The notes beneath the pieces were generated by a model. It was not told where the DNA came from and searched no databases. It saw only the letters and a list, made by a program, of their open reading frames with translations. Positions 53,066 to 61,312 of a stretch of 64,000 nucleotides of DNA are shown piece by piece. The DNA lies in NCBI GenBank assembly GCA_963778375.1, contig CAVZTX010000006.1, forward strand, positions 1-64,000. The letters run 5' to 3'. Numbering within the stretch: the first letter of the stretch is position 1; each line of letters starts with the position of its first letter. The position numbers were made by a program, and so were the translations under genes. The DNA comes from CAVZTX01 sp963778375 (GTDB taxonomy: Bacteria; Chloroflexota; Ktedonobacteria; Ktedonobacterales; Ktedonobacteraceae).

Positions 53066-55261
53066 ATGATGCGATGTGTGAGGGGCTATCCGGTCGATAT
53101 GTCATCATTTCTCCGGCTGGGGAAGGATTCTTTTGAGGCGGGAGTGCCATACGAGGTGAATGGGGGTGGGTATGATGCGATGACGATTACGCGGTATGCG
53201 TTGGCGTGTTGGAACGAGTATGTTGCGACTGATAGTGAGTATTACAGGGGTGCATTTTTATGGCAGGTACGATGGCTGGTCGAGCATGAGGTGAGGATTG
53301 GTGAGGATGGTGGCGGATGGCCTATTGCATTTCCTCATGCATATATACATACGAGCGGTTCGTGGTTATCGGCGCTGGCGCAGGGGTGTGCGCTTTCGGT
53401 GCTGGTGCGGGCATATGGGTTGACGCGAGAGCGGGTGTTGCTTGAGGTGGCGCGGCGGGTGGTTCGTACGTTTGAGCGGGATGTTCTGGATGGTGGGGTG
53501 AGTGCGCCTATCGGGGAGCAGGGGATTTTCTTTGAGGAGGTTGCTGTCTATCCGGCGGCGCATGTGTTGAGCGGGTTTCTTTTTGGGCTTTTGGGGGTGT
53601 ATGACTATGTGGGATGTACCGATGATGGCGAGATCGGGGAACTGATGCGGCGTGGTGTTGCGACGCTGCGTGCACTGCTTGCTGAATTTGATGTTGGTTT
53701 TTGGACGTATTCGGATTTGCTGCACCGACGTCTTGCTTCGCCTGCTGATCTTGCTGTGCAGGTTGAGTTGCTTGAGGCTGTGGCGAGATGTTGTGGTGAT
53801 GACTACTGCGGGCAGGTGTGCATACGATGGAGGGGCTATCAACGGCGATTGGGCTGCCGTGTGCGCTACGCGGTGAACTCTCGCTGGGCCGGTTGTGGTC
53901 GTGCGCTCTTGAAAATGATACAGAGGATGCTTTTTCCCAGGCGTGTTCGATCTGAAGCTGGGAAGCGCCTGCGTGTGTGCATCTCACTTCCCGCGTTCCT
54001 TGTGACTGGGGGCATACAGACTGTTCTGGATGGGATAGGTCAGGTAACCGAGGATAGGTGGGAATGCGAGTACGTGACGCAATATGTGGGACGGCAAGGG
54101 CGAGAGGGGTATGTTATTCGCCAATTCGGTAAGGAGAGGATGACGCCGTGGCTTTTTCCTGGTGTGTGGCTGTATGTTGTGGCGGGTCTATATAGGCTGA
54201 TGAGGTTGTTGCGTGATGGTGCAGATTATGATGTTATTCTCACACAAGATGCTGTCTTTACGGGGGCGTTTAGTGGGTTGGTGGGGAGGCTGGCGGGTGT
54301 GCGGGTGGTATGTATAGATCATGGTGATCTGACGACGCTGCGTGACAAGACTTTTCATACTGAACGGATGGGGAGTGTGATGAGGAAGGGCTGGTCGAGT
54401 GCTTTGCGCTTTGTAATGGTGCGATTGTTGGTGTTTTACTGGCCTTCGCTTTGGCTGCTGGCGCGTTTTTCTGCGCGCTGGGTTGATCATTTTCTTGTGC
54501 CTGGGGTTGTGGGGGATGGTGTGGAGGAGGCGTGCAAGAAGCTCAGGATTGCTGCGAGTCGTGTGACACGGTATGGGAGTATGGTTGATGTGGGTTGTTA
54601 TAGCCCGGTGGATGGTGCGAGAAGGGCGGACTTGCGTGCTGAGAGGGGGATTGCGGCTGATGCTGTGGTGGTTGCGATGGTTTGTCGGCTTGCGCCTGAG
54701 AAGGGCATAGATGTTGGTTTGGAGGGTATGCGGCGGGCGTTATTAGCACTTTCGCCTGAGGCGCGGTCGCGGGTGCGTGTGATTATTGGAGGTGATGGGC
54801 CACTGCGTCGACAGGTGGAGGAGGATATTGATAGGTGTGGACTTGGTGAGGTGTGTGAGATGTGGGGAGACCTTAGTGCAGAGGAGGTGATTGGGCTGCT
54901 GAATATGAGTGATGTATTCCTCTATACAAGCCTGCGGGGGGCGTGTTATTCGATGGCGATTTTGGAGGCGATGGCTGCCGGTTGCGCGGTTGTTGCCTCG
55001 ACGCGTCCGATCTCGAATGCGCGTTTGTTGGATGGAGGACGTGGTATTGCGGTGTCGGCGGGGGATGTGGAGGAGACGAGCCAGGCGCTGGTACGTCTTT
55101 TGAGCGATGTAGGACTGTGCCAACGGATGGGAAGGTTGGCGAGGGAGTATGTTGATGCGCATCATCGCCCTGCTGTGTTTCGGCGGGAGCTTTTGCGGGC
55201 GACGTACTGGTCGGGGCTGGATGAGATTTTGGACAAACGAGGAGTGGACTTGGAGGATTGA
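53066..55261 (+). CDS. Glucuronyl C5-epimerase-like domain fused to a family 4 glycosyltransferase
   Basis: 731 aa. Residues about 22-215 match the D-glucuronyl C5-epimerase C-terminal pattern: GGGWPIAFPHA, SWLSALAQGCALSVLVRAYG, GGVSAP, GIFFEEVAVYPAAHVLSGFL then FGLLGVYDY, and AEFDVGFWTYSDL. The Tyr following Glu-Glu in the epimerase site is Val here, with Tyr162 four residues on. From about residue 303 a GT4 domain begins (LRVCISLPAFLVTGGIQTVL), with VVAMVCRLAPEKGIDVGLEG, GDGPLRRQV and YSMAILEAMAAGCAVVASTR. TTGAAGGAGGATG precedes ATG 53066. Strongly GT-rich coding strand. It implies a uronic acid in the polymer. Confidence 0.82.
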   Translation: MMRCVRGYPVDMSSFLRLGKDSFEAGVPYEVNGGGYDAMTITRYALACWNEYVATDSEYYRGAFLWQVRWLVEHEVRIGEDGGGWPIAFPHAYIHTSGSWLSALAQGCALSVLVRAYGLTRERVLLEVARRVVRTFERDVLDGGVSAPIGEQGIFFEEVAVYPAAHVLSGFLFGLLGVYDYVGCTDDGEIGELMRRGVATLRALLAEFDVGFWTYSDLLHRRLASPADLAVQVELLEAVARCCGDDYCGQVCIRWRGYQRRLGCRVRYAVNSRWAGCGRALLKMIQRMLFPRRVRSEAGKRLRVCISLPAFLVTGGIQTVLDGIGQVTEDRWECEYVTQYVGRQGREGYVIRQFGKERMTPWLFPGVWLYVVAGLYRLMRLLRDGADYDVILTQDAVFTGAFSGLVGRLAGVRVVCIDHGDLTTLRDKTFHTERMGSVMRKGWSSALRFVMVRLLVFYWPSLWLLARFSARWVDHFLVPGVVGDGVEEACKKLRIAASRVTRYGSMVDVGCYSPVDGARRADLRAERGIAADAVVVAMVCRLAPEKGIDVGLEGMRRALLALSPEARSRVRVIIGGDGPLRRQVEEDIDRCGLGEVCEMWGDLSAEEVIGLLNMSDVFLYTSLRGACYSMAILEAMAAGCAVVASTRPISNARLLDGGRGIAVSAGDVEETSQALVRLLSDVGLCQRMGRLAREYVDAHHRPAVFRRELLRATYWSGLDEILDKRGVDLED

Positions 55262-57078
55262 GTAGATCGAATAGGTTGAAGACCGATAACATACTAAAGC
55301 AGGGAGCAATAGGAAATAATCTTCCTCAGTCATCACTCTCTCAAGAGGAAGAATACGTGCCTTTGGCTGTGACAACTGGGGATCATGGAGGTAGAGTTCC
55401 TGCAATTCCGAGGTTTACGCTGCCGCTTAAAAGTATTGACCAGTGGCCAACGTACGTGGGTCTCGAAGCTATGCGCTACGTGTCACCAATGCCCTCCTCT
55501 CTCTTCGATGGTGTGGCGATCGACCGGCAGGCGACGTTGATTCTTCCTAGCATGCAAGGAGTGGGCGGTCGGCAAGAAAGCGAGACGAGGCCTTCACTGA
55601 TGGAAGGTTCTGTCTCAGAGATTCGTGCTCTTGTAAAAAGTTCGGGTATGTACGCACTTTCCTCGTTGGTAGCACCTTTTCTCACTTTGCTACTAGCGCC
55701 GTTCTTGACGCACGCGCTTTCGCATACTGATTACGGGGCGCTAGCTGTTTTAACGACTGTTATTGCTTTAGTGTCTGGTGTAACACAGCTCGGTGTGGCT
55801 TATGCCTTTTTTCGCGCTTACACCGATGATGAGTCCCAACGCGCGCAGTTGGATGTTCTTTCGACGACCAGTCTCTTGCTTTTGTGCATCTCGGCGACTA
55901 TTGCTATCACTGTGTTATTCGCGGCACCGTGGATAGCGGAAGTGCTGTTGAACGACGCGTCTCTTGCCAACACGATAAGGCTGGCGAGTGTGGTAGTGCT
56001 GATACAAAACCTGACGGTGCCTGGGCTTTCATGGTTGCGGGCGGAGAACAGGGCTGGGCGGTATTCGATGTTGTCGGTTGTAAACCTGCTGATAACGGCG
56101 GGAGCAACGGTCTTTCTAGTCGGTGTGGTGCATATGGGTATGGATGGGTCGCTAATTGCGACGGCTAGCGGTTCTGCCTTCATCGTGCTCTGTACATTGC
56201 CAGTTATTTTTGTACGTGCAGGTATGCGTTTCCGTTACGCTATCTTGTGGAGATTGATTACTTTTGGGTTTCCGCATGTGATTAATCTGCTTTCGGGGTG
56301 GGTGCTGCAACTATCAGATCGCTATCTGCTTGCGCATTTCGGCTCACTTTCACAGGCGGCAAGCTATGCGGTGGCGTATAGCTTAGGAGGGATCGCGTCT
56401 ACTTTGATCATTGCACCGTTCTCGTTGGCCTGGTGGACGTTGATGTATTCCATCGCGAAAAGGGAGGATGCAGCGCGTATTTTTCAGTTGGTATTTCGCT
56501 GGTTCAGCTTGGTGTTGTTATTTGCGAGCTTTGGACTCTCGATGTGTGGTTTTGCGGCACTTGATCTCTTCTTTCCGAGTGCGTATCATGCGGCGGGGTC
56601 GATTATGCCGATTATTTCGCTGTCAATGCTGTTTAATGGGAGCTTTACTGTGCTGTCTCTGGGGATATATATAAGGCAGAAGACCTGGTATGCTGCGGTA
56701 CTGATTACGGTTTCGGCCAGTTTCAACTTTGGTCTCAATATGTTCCTGATTCCGTCTTACGGGGCAATGGGGGCGGCTGTATCAACACTGATTGCTTATG
56801 CTGTGCTGGCCCTGCTTGGTTATATTGTGAATCAGCGTCTGTATCGGGTTCCATTTGAGGTTGGTCGCTTTGGCACTGCGCTGCTCATTGGCATTGGTCT
56901 TTATGTAGCGTGCAACTTTTTGGCACACTGCTCCCTGTCTGGTGGAGCATGGGGGATACGCATTGGCGGCGTGCTTCTTTACGGGATATGCCTGGCGGTC
57001 CTGGGGAAGCTCCCTATCTGGGAAAAACATCATCGGATGGAAGGAGGGTTCTTTCATCATGAAAGTAGAGTTGCGTAG
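55258..57078 (+). CDS. Wzx-like polysaccharide flippase
   Basis: 606 aa. The first ~130 residues are polar and lack membrane helices. The transporter then runs over about 12-14 helices from EIRALVKSSGMYALSSLVAP: LTHALSHTDYGALAVLTTVI, QLGVAYAFFRAYTDDE, ITFGFPHVINLLSGWVLQLS then DRYLLAHFGSLSQAASYAVA. It belongs to the polysaccharide transport/MOP superfamily and should flip undecaprenyl-linked repeat units. TTG 55258 overlaps the epimerase-GT stop (TTGA); a later start within the long leader is possible. Confidence 0.88.
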   Translation: MSRSNRLKTDNILKQGAIGNNLPQSSLSQEEEYVPLAVTTGDHGGRVPAIPRFTLPLKSIDQWPTYVGLEAMRYVSPMPSSLFDGVAIDRQATLILPSMQGVGGRQESETRPSLMEGSVSEIRALVKSSGMYALSSLVAPFLTLLLAPFLTHALSHTDYGALAVLTTVIALVSGVTQLGVAYAFFRAYTDDESQRAQLDVLSTTSLLLLCISATIAITVLFAAPWIAEVLLNDASLANTIRLASVVVLIQNLTVPGLSWLRAENRAGRYSMLSVVNLLITAGATVFLVGVVHMGMDGSLIATASGSAFIVLCTLPVIFVRAGMRFRYAILWRLITFGFPHVINLLSGWVLQLSDRYLLAHFGSLSQAASYAVAYSLGGIASTLIIAPFSLAWWTLMYSIAKREDAARIFQLVFRWFSLVLLFASFGLSMCGFAALDLFFPSAYHAAGSIMPIISLSMLFNGSFTVLSLGIYIRQKTWYAAVLITVSASFNFGLNMFLIPSYGAMGAAVSTLIAYAVLALLGYIVNQRLYRVPFEVGRFGTALLIGIGLYVACNFLAHCSLSGGAWGIRIGGVLLYGICLAVLGKLPIWEKHHRMEGGFFHHESRVA

Positions 57079-57775
57079 CGATGTTCCGACAGTGAAAGAT
57101 ACAGTCATGGCGGTATCTGCGATCAGCGTGTGCATGCATGTGCTTGGAACAGCGCGTAACGATGTTCGTGCTATGCGTGCAGCTACAACACTTGCAGATG
57201 CGGGTTTCAGGGTTTCCATGATTGATATCGAAGGTGAAGGCGTGCATGTTGTGGAGGAAGATAGTGATGGCGTTCATATAAGACATATCCATGTGTCAGA
57301 TTCGTTTAACGCTACACGTTTTAGGCGCTGGTCATTTGTGAGAGGGGTATGGTTGTTTCTGCGAAGTCTTTTCTTGTTGCTACGGACTTCAACAGACATC
57401 TACCATGCACTTGACCTACCGGCTTTGGCGGCATGCTATGTTGCGGCTCGACTGCGTCGAAAGCCGCTGATCTTCGAGTCTTACGAACTACCGTTTTCGA
57501 TGCTGGCTGTGTCGGATATGAGTAGGAGTCGGCGGCGGCTCCAGAGATTATGCAGGCTGTTGATGCATGCTCTTGTGCGTGGTTGCGCGGGTGTGATCGT
57601 TGTTTCACCTCCTATTCTGCAGGAGATGCAAGACCGCTATCATCCCGCACGGGTGGCGCTTGTTCGCAATATTCCTGCTTATCGAAGGGTGAGGAAAGGT
57701 AACCTATGTGCGAGAGTTGCTTGGTTTAGGGCAAGAGGTGCGTATCGCTCTTTACCAGGGGAACTTGCAGCCTGA
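57059..57775 (+). CDS. Family 4 glycosyltransferase, N-terminal half (frame-broken)
   Basis: N-terminal acceptor domain of a GT4 enzyme: SVCMHVLGTARNDVRAMRAA, TLADAGFRVSMIDIEG, DIYHALDLPALAACYVAARL, KPLIFESYELPFSMLAVS, CAGVIVVSPPILQEMQDRYH. The frame is lost at about 57702: deleting one A of GGTAACC gives KG-TYVRELLGLGQEVRIAL. ATG 57059 overlaps the flippase end and has GGAGG about 11 nt upstream. Confidence 0.85.
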   Translation: MKVELRSDVPTVKDTVMAVSAISVCMHVLGTARNDVRAMRAATTLADAGFRVSMIDIEGEGVHVVEEDSDGVHIRHIHVSDSFNATRFRRWSFVRGVWLFLRSLFLLLRTSTDIYHALDLPALAACYVAARLRRKPLIFESYELPFSMLAVSDMSRSRRRLQRLCRLLMHALVRGCAGVIVVSPPILQEMQDRYHPARVALVRNIPAYRRVRKGNLCARVAWFRARGAYRSLPGELAA

Positions 57776-58346
57776 CCGCGGGTTGGAGCGATTGGTCCAG
57801 GCTGCGCGATTCTTAGAGCGGGATATCGTTATTGTGATGATGGGCAAGGATATGACAGGGACGCGGGCACGGCTTGAGGCAGGGATTGCACGTGAGGGGG
57901 TAGCTGAGCGGGTCAAAATTATTGCGCCGGTGCCTTATAAAGATTTGTTGGATTGGACGGCATCGGCAGATATTGGTCTGATCGTTTATGCGGCGGATTA
58001 CTCGCTGAATGTGCAGATGATGTTGCCCAATAAACTCTTTGAGTATCTGATGGCGGGTCTGCCTGTGCTCTCTTCAGAACTTCCAGCGGTAATGGATGTA
58101 ATCAGTATGTACGATGTTGGGGAGGTGGTGACTTCACTTGGGCCTAAAGATATTGCTGCCGCCATCAATGCAATGTTAGCAGATCGGGAGACATTAGCCC
58201 GAAGGCATCAGAATGCCTTGAATGCTTCTCAGCAGGAGTTGTGTTGGGAAAAGGAACGTCAAGCACTGATAAGTCTTTACCAGAATGTGTTAGAAAAGCA
58301 GAAGCAAAAAAGGCCTGAGTGTGCAGGGAGACCAGGCAATGTGTAG
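57708..58346 (+). CDS. Family 4 glycosyltransferase, C-terminal half (continuation)
   Basis: Donor-binding half: VRIALYQGNLQPDRGLERLV, IVIVMMGKDMTG, VKIIAPVPYKDLLDWTASAD then IGLIVYA, LNVQMMLPNKLFEYLMAGLP. Together with 57059-57775 it forms a normal enzyme of about 428 aa. Not an independent gene: GTG 57708 lies inside a helix of the fold. Confidence 0.85.
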   Translation: MRELLGLGQEVRIALYQGNLQPDRGLERLVQAARFLERDIVIVMMGKDMTGTRARLEAGIAREGVAERVKIIAPVPYKDLLDWTASADIGLIVYAADYSLNVQMMLPNKLFEYLMAGLPVLSSELPAVMDVISMYDVGEVVTSLGPKDIAAAINAMLADRETLARRHQNALNASQQELCWEKERQALISLYQNVLEKQKQKRPECAGRPGNV

Positions 58347-58378
58347 GATAGAAGAAGTGTGAAGGTCAGGAGGATCTT

Positions 58379-58636
58379 ATGGCAATCCATCATGAGAAGC
58401 AAAAACCAGCATCTTCGTGGTTTGAGAAGGTTCATCCGGGGCACTATCACTTGCGTCCCTGGGTGATTATCTCGCTGGCCTTGTTGGCAACTATTGTCAT
58501 ACTGGCGGGACTATGTGGATTGCGGTTATTTGGTGGGAATGGGGGAGGAAAGTTACTTGCTCGCCCTGTAGGTGCACCATCAAACCTTGGGCAAATGGAT
58601 GGATCGTTGCATATTTCGGGGTATGTGGATGTATAA
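58379..58636 (+). CDS. N-terminal membrane anchor of a GH3 enzyme (frame-broken)
   Basis: 85 aa, with GGAGG just before ATG 58379. Cytosolic basic start, one membrane helix (WVIISLALLATIVILAGLCG) and an outer linker ending SLHISGYVDV before a stop. Removing one base of GATGTATAAGC joins it to the GH3 domain (D-V-KQLASLYVARM), so it is the anchor of the following enzyme. Confidence 0.78.
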   Translation: MAIHHEKQKPASSWFEKVHPGHYHLRPWVIISLALLATIVILAGLCGLRLFGGNGGGKLLARPVGAPSNLGQMDGSLHISGYVDV

Positions 58637-59687
58637 GCAGCTTGCGAGCCTATATGTAGCACGGATGACGTTGGATGAGGAATTGGGTCAATTGATCATG
58701 GTTGAGTATAGTGGTACGGGCTACTCACAGGATTTGAATACGATGATCAATACGCTGCATGCTGGAGGGGTGATTCTCTATGCGTTCCAAATGCGGACGT
58801 TTGCGCAGACGCACCAGGATATTGCTCAGATGCAAGCGCACGCGGGTTTGCCATTGCTTGTTTCGACGGATGAGGAGGGAGGACCGTTTGTGGATCGTTT
58901 AGCGAATATCTACGGGATGCGTATGTCGGCGGAGGATATGGCTGCGAGTGGTGATGTGAATGTGGCGATGGAGCAAGGGCTGAATGCGGGGCATGATTTG
59001 TTGGCGTTGGGGATCAATACGAATCTGGCTCCTGATGTGGATGTGAACCTGGCTGATGGGGATGATTTGGTTTCGCGTACTTTTGGGGATACGCCTGGGT
59101 CGGTGATTCGGTATGCTGGTGCATATCTGAGGGGGTTGCAGGGAGAGGGGGTGATTGGGTGTGTTAAGCATTATCCGGGGTTGGGTAGCGCGACGGGCGA
59201 TGCGCATGCGGAGCTGCCGGTGGTGAATCGGACGAGGGGGCAACTGTACGCGGTTGAGCTGGCTCCTTTCAAGGCGTTTATCCAGTCGGCTAATCGGTTT
59301 GAGCAGCCTGGGATGGTTATGGCTACGGATGTGTTGATGCCTGCAATTGATGCGAGGTATCCGGCGGAGTTGTCGCATATCTTCATGACAGATATTTTGC
59401 GCAACGAGTTTGGGTATGATGGAGTTGTTTTGACGGATGCGCTCTACATGCAGGGGATTGCGCAACGTTGGAGTTTGCCGGAGGCGGCAGTGTTGGCTCT
59501 GAATGCAGGCAACGATATGCTACTCGGGCCTACAGGAGCTGATCAGATGGTTGCAGTGGTGAATGGACTGAAAGCTGCTTTGCGGGATGGCACGCTTTCT
59601 AAGGCGCGGGTCGATGAAGCGGCTACGCGCATTCTTGCGCTGAAGATGGAGTATCATCTCATGTCCGCTGTGCTACCACAAGGGTGA
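58629..59687 (+). CDS. Glycoside hydrolase family 3 (NagZ-like beta-N-acetylglucosaminidase)
   Basis: About 350 aa. MTLDEELGQLIMVEY, then LPLLVSTDEEGGPFVDRLAN, the dyad loop CVKHYPGLGSATGDAHAELP (NagZ has KHFPGHG-x3-DSH; the Asp-x-His is kept), and nucleophile region YDGVVLTDALYMQGIAQRW. Joined to the anchor at 58379 it makes a membrane-tethered outer-face GH3 of ~435 aa. At the end of an EPS cluster it may trim the polymer or the cell wall during export. The domain is complete. Confidence 0.88.
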   Translation: MYKQLASLYVARMTLDEELGQLIMVEYSGTGYSQDLNTMINTLHAGGVILYAFQMRTFAQTHQDIAQMQAHAGLPLLVSTDEEGGPFVDRLANIYGMRMSAEDMAASGDVNVAMEQGLNAGHDLLALGINTNLAPDVDVNLADGDDLVSRTFGDTPGSVIRYAGAYLRGLQGEGVIGCVKHYPGLGSATGDAHAELPVVNRTRGQLYAVELAPFKAFIQSANRFEQPGMVMATDVLMPAIDARYPAELSHIFMTDILRNEFGYDGVVLTDALYMQGIAQRWSLPEAAVLALNAGNDMLLGPTGADQMVAVVNGLKAALRDGTLSKARVDEAATRILALKMEYHLMSAVLPQG

Positions 59688-59726
59688 AGTTATGGCACGA
59701 TATATTGAAAAGGGAGAATATTGGGT

Positions 59727-60917
59727 ATGGCGGGAAGATTTCATGGCAAGCGGCGGGTAGGATTACTAGTCGTAGGGTTGTGCGTGGTGCTGGGTGGGGC
59801 TGCTTTCTTTGTGTTTCATTCAAGTCCTCCAGTGAGGGTGAGCGCATCAAGTAGTATCTGGCCAAATACTGCTGGGCCTGGGAGTACGATTACGGTGAGT
59901 GGCTCTAACTATTTGGCGGATGAGGATGTCCAGGTCTACTTTCAGGCACCCTCACAAGGTAGTATCAACACTATTACAGATGCAAACGGTTCCTTTTTCG
60001 TTGCGTTGACGGTGCCAAAGACCTATGTGCAGGGAACGCGGTATTATGTGCATGTCACCAGCGGCACATACAATACGCAGCTTTTGTTCACCTTTACGGC
60101 GCTTCATCTTGGGATCTCTCGTGCTGATGATGCGCTTTCCTTTGGGTCGCTGGCGTTGTTCAGCGGCGCTGGATTTGTCGCGGGCGAGATGGTTGATCTC
60201 GTATGGAAGTACGGGGCAATTGGGATGGCGAATGCTGGGACGGTTGTAGTCGGGAGTGATGGGAGCTTCACTGTGCCCTTGACGTTGCCAAGCGTGCCTT
60301 ACAACTCTCATTTCATGCTTGTTGCTCGCGGTCGCAGCAGTCGCTTCAGTACCAGTACCTCCTTGATCGCGTCACCCGGTATTGTTGTGACTCCATCATC
60401 TGGGAGTGCAGGAACGGTTGTCAGCCTGAACGGGGGTGGTTTCGGGAGTGAAGAGATGGTGAGGGTATTGTATCTGGATGCTCTTGTGGCGATGGCGAGG
60501 ACGAATATGAATGGGGCTTTTCGCGCGAGTTTTACGCTGGCGGATGCTGATGCGGTCGGGTATCAACCTGATGCAATCCAGGCGATTGGCAAAACTAGCG
60601 GAGTATCGGCGGCTATTGCCTTTGTGAGCCAACCTACAGTGACGATTTCACCGACGAGTGGCAAGGCTGGTACGAAAATTACGGTGAAGGGGAAGCATTT
60701 TACTGCATCTGATACGTTGAATATCTACTGGGTTGATGATAGTGCGGGAGGTTCAGGCAACCAGACGTTTCTGGGGAATGTGCGAGTTTCGTCCAATGGC
60801 ACTTTTACAATAACGATGACTGCGCCCGCAGGAGTGGTAAAGGGAGGTGTGTACTTCGTTTCAGCGATAGATCAGAAGACAGGCAAAGGTGGTCAGGCGC
60901 AGTTCACGGGGAAATAG
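59727..60917 (+). CDS. Surface protein with repeated IPT/TIG-like domains
   Basis: 396 aa. A single N-terminal membrane anchor (VGLLVVGLCVVLGGAAFFVF) and about four Ig-like units, each opening with an SxxxAGPG/KAGT-type turn: WPNTAGPGSTITVSGSNYLA, VTPSSGSAGTVVSLNGGGF, ISPTSGKAGTKITVKGKHF. Such modules hold surface or carbohydrate contacts. GGGAG lies 9-13 bases before ATG 59727. Last gene of the EPS run; likely an envelope structural component. Confidence 0.78.
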   Translation: MAGRFHGKRRVGLLVVGLCVVLGGAAFFVFHSSPPVRVSASSSIWPNTAGPGSTITVSGSNYLADEDVQVYFQAPSQGSINTITDANGSFFVALTVPKTYVQGTRYYVHVTSGTYNTQLLFTFTALHLGISRADDALSFGSLALFSGAGFVAGEMVDLVWKYGAIGMANAGTVVVGSDGSFTVPLTLPSVPYNSHFMLVARGRSSRFSTSTSLIASPGIVVTPSSGSAGTVVSLNGGGFGSEEMVRVLYLDALVAMARTNMNGAFRASFTLADADAVGYQPDAIQAIGKTSGVSAAIAFVSQPTVTISPTSGKAGTKITVKGKHFTASDTLNIYWVDDSAGGSGNQTFLGNVRVSSNGTFTITMTAPAGVVKGGVYFVSAIDQKTGKGGQAQFTGK

Positions 60918-61312
60918 GCTCCTTTCGGCCTTCTGACGCGAAGCGTAGACACTCCCTTTCAGACCGGCTGAGCGAAGCTAGACACGCTAGTGTCGTTGCC
61001 GGTCTGCATAAGAACTAGTCGATAGTGTCGTTGCAGGCCGTCTTTCAAAAATCCCTGACGAATGTGGATAAGTATGTGGACAAACGTTCTAATTTGTGGA
61101 TAAGTCAAAGGGATAGCGAGGGTAGGAGCACTGCGCTCTCCCTACAGGATGATATGTGGTAGCGAGGGATGACAAAGGGCGTCCTGGTTCTTTCTCTGCG
61201 GTATTCTTTCTGCTTGAGTGCTGCGTGATAGGAGTGTTGGCAGTCTTCCCCCGATCTTGCCAATGCCCTCTAGGGGAATATGACCTATAGGGATATGAAA
61301 GGAAAGAATACG
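60918..61312. repeat. Nested family D repeats and decayed B/A repeats
   Basis: Non-coding. 60920-61050 is an inverted family D copy (ends CGGCCTTCTGACGCGAAGCG, and GTTGCAGGCCGTCTTTCAA) containing a second D-like unit CAGACCGGCTGAGCGAAG. Further on, AGCGAGGGATGACA at 61161 is a B half-copy. A short run AACGAACGTTC-like plus TTGTGGATAAG occurs twice (61070-61105). No gene. Confidence 0.6.

Noticed and set aside
53366..55405. Long minus-strand frames opposite the epimerase-GT4 gene
   Set aside because: Pro/His/Arg-rich products that arise from the GT-rich coding strand; the plus strand has clear enzyme motifs.
58899..59465. 188-codon minus-strand frame inside the GH3 gene
   Set aside because: Arg/His/Ile-rich shadow of a GT-rich coding strand.
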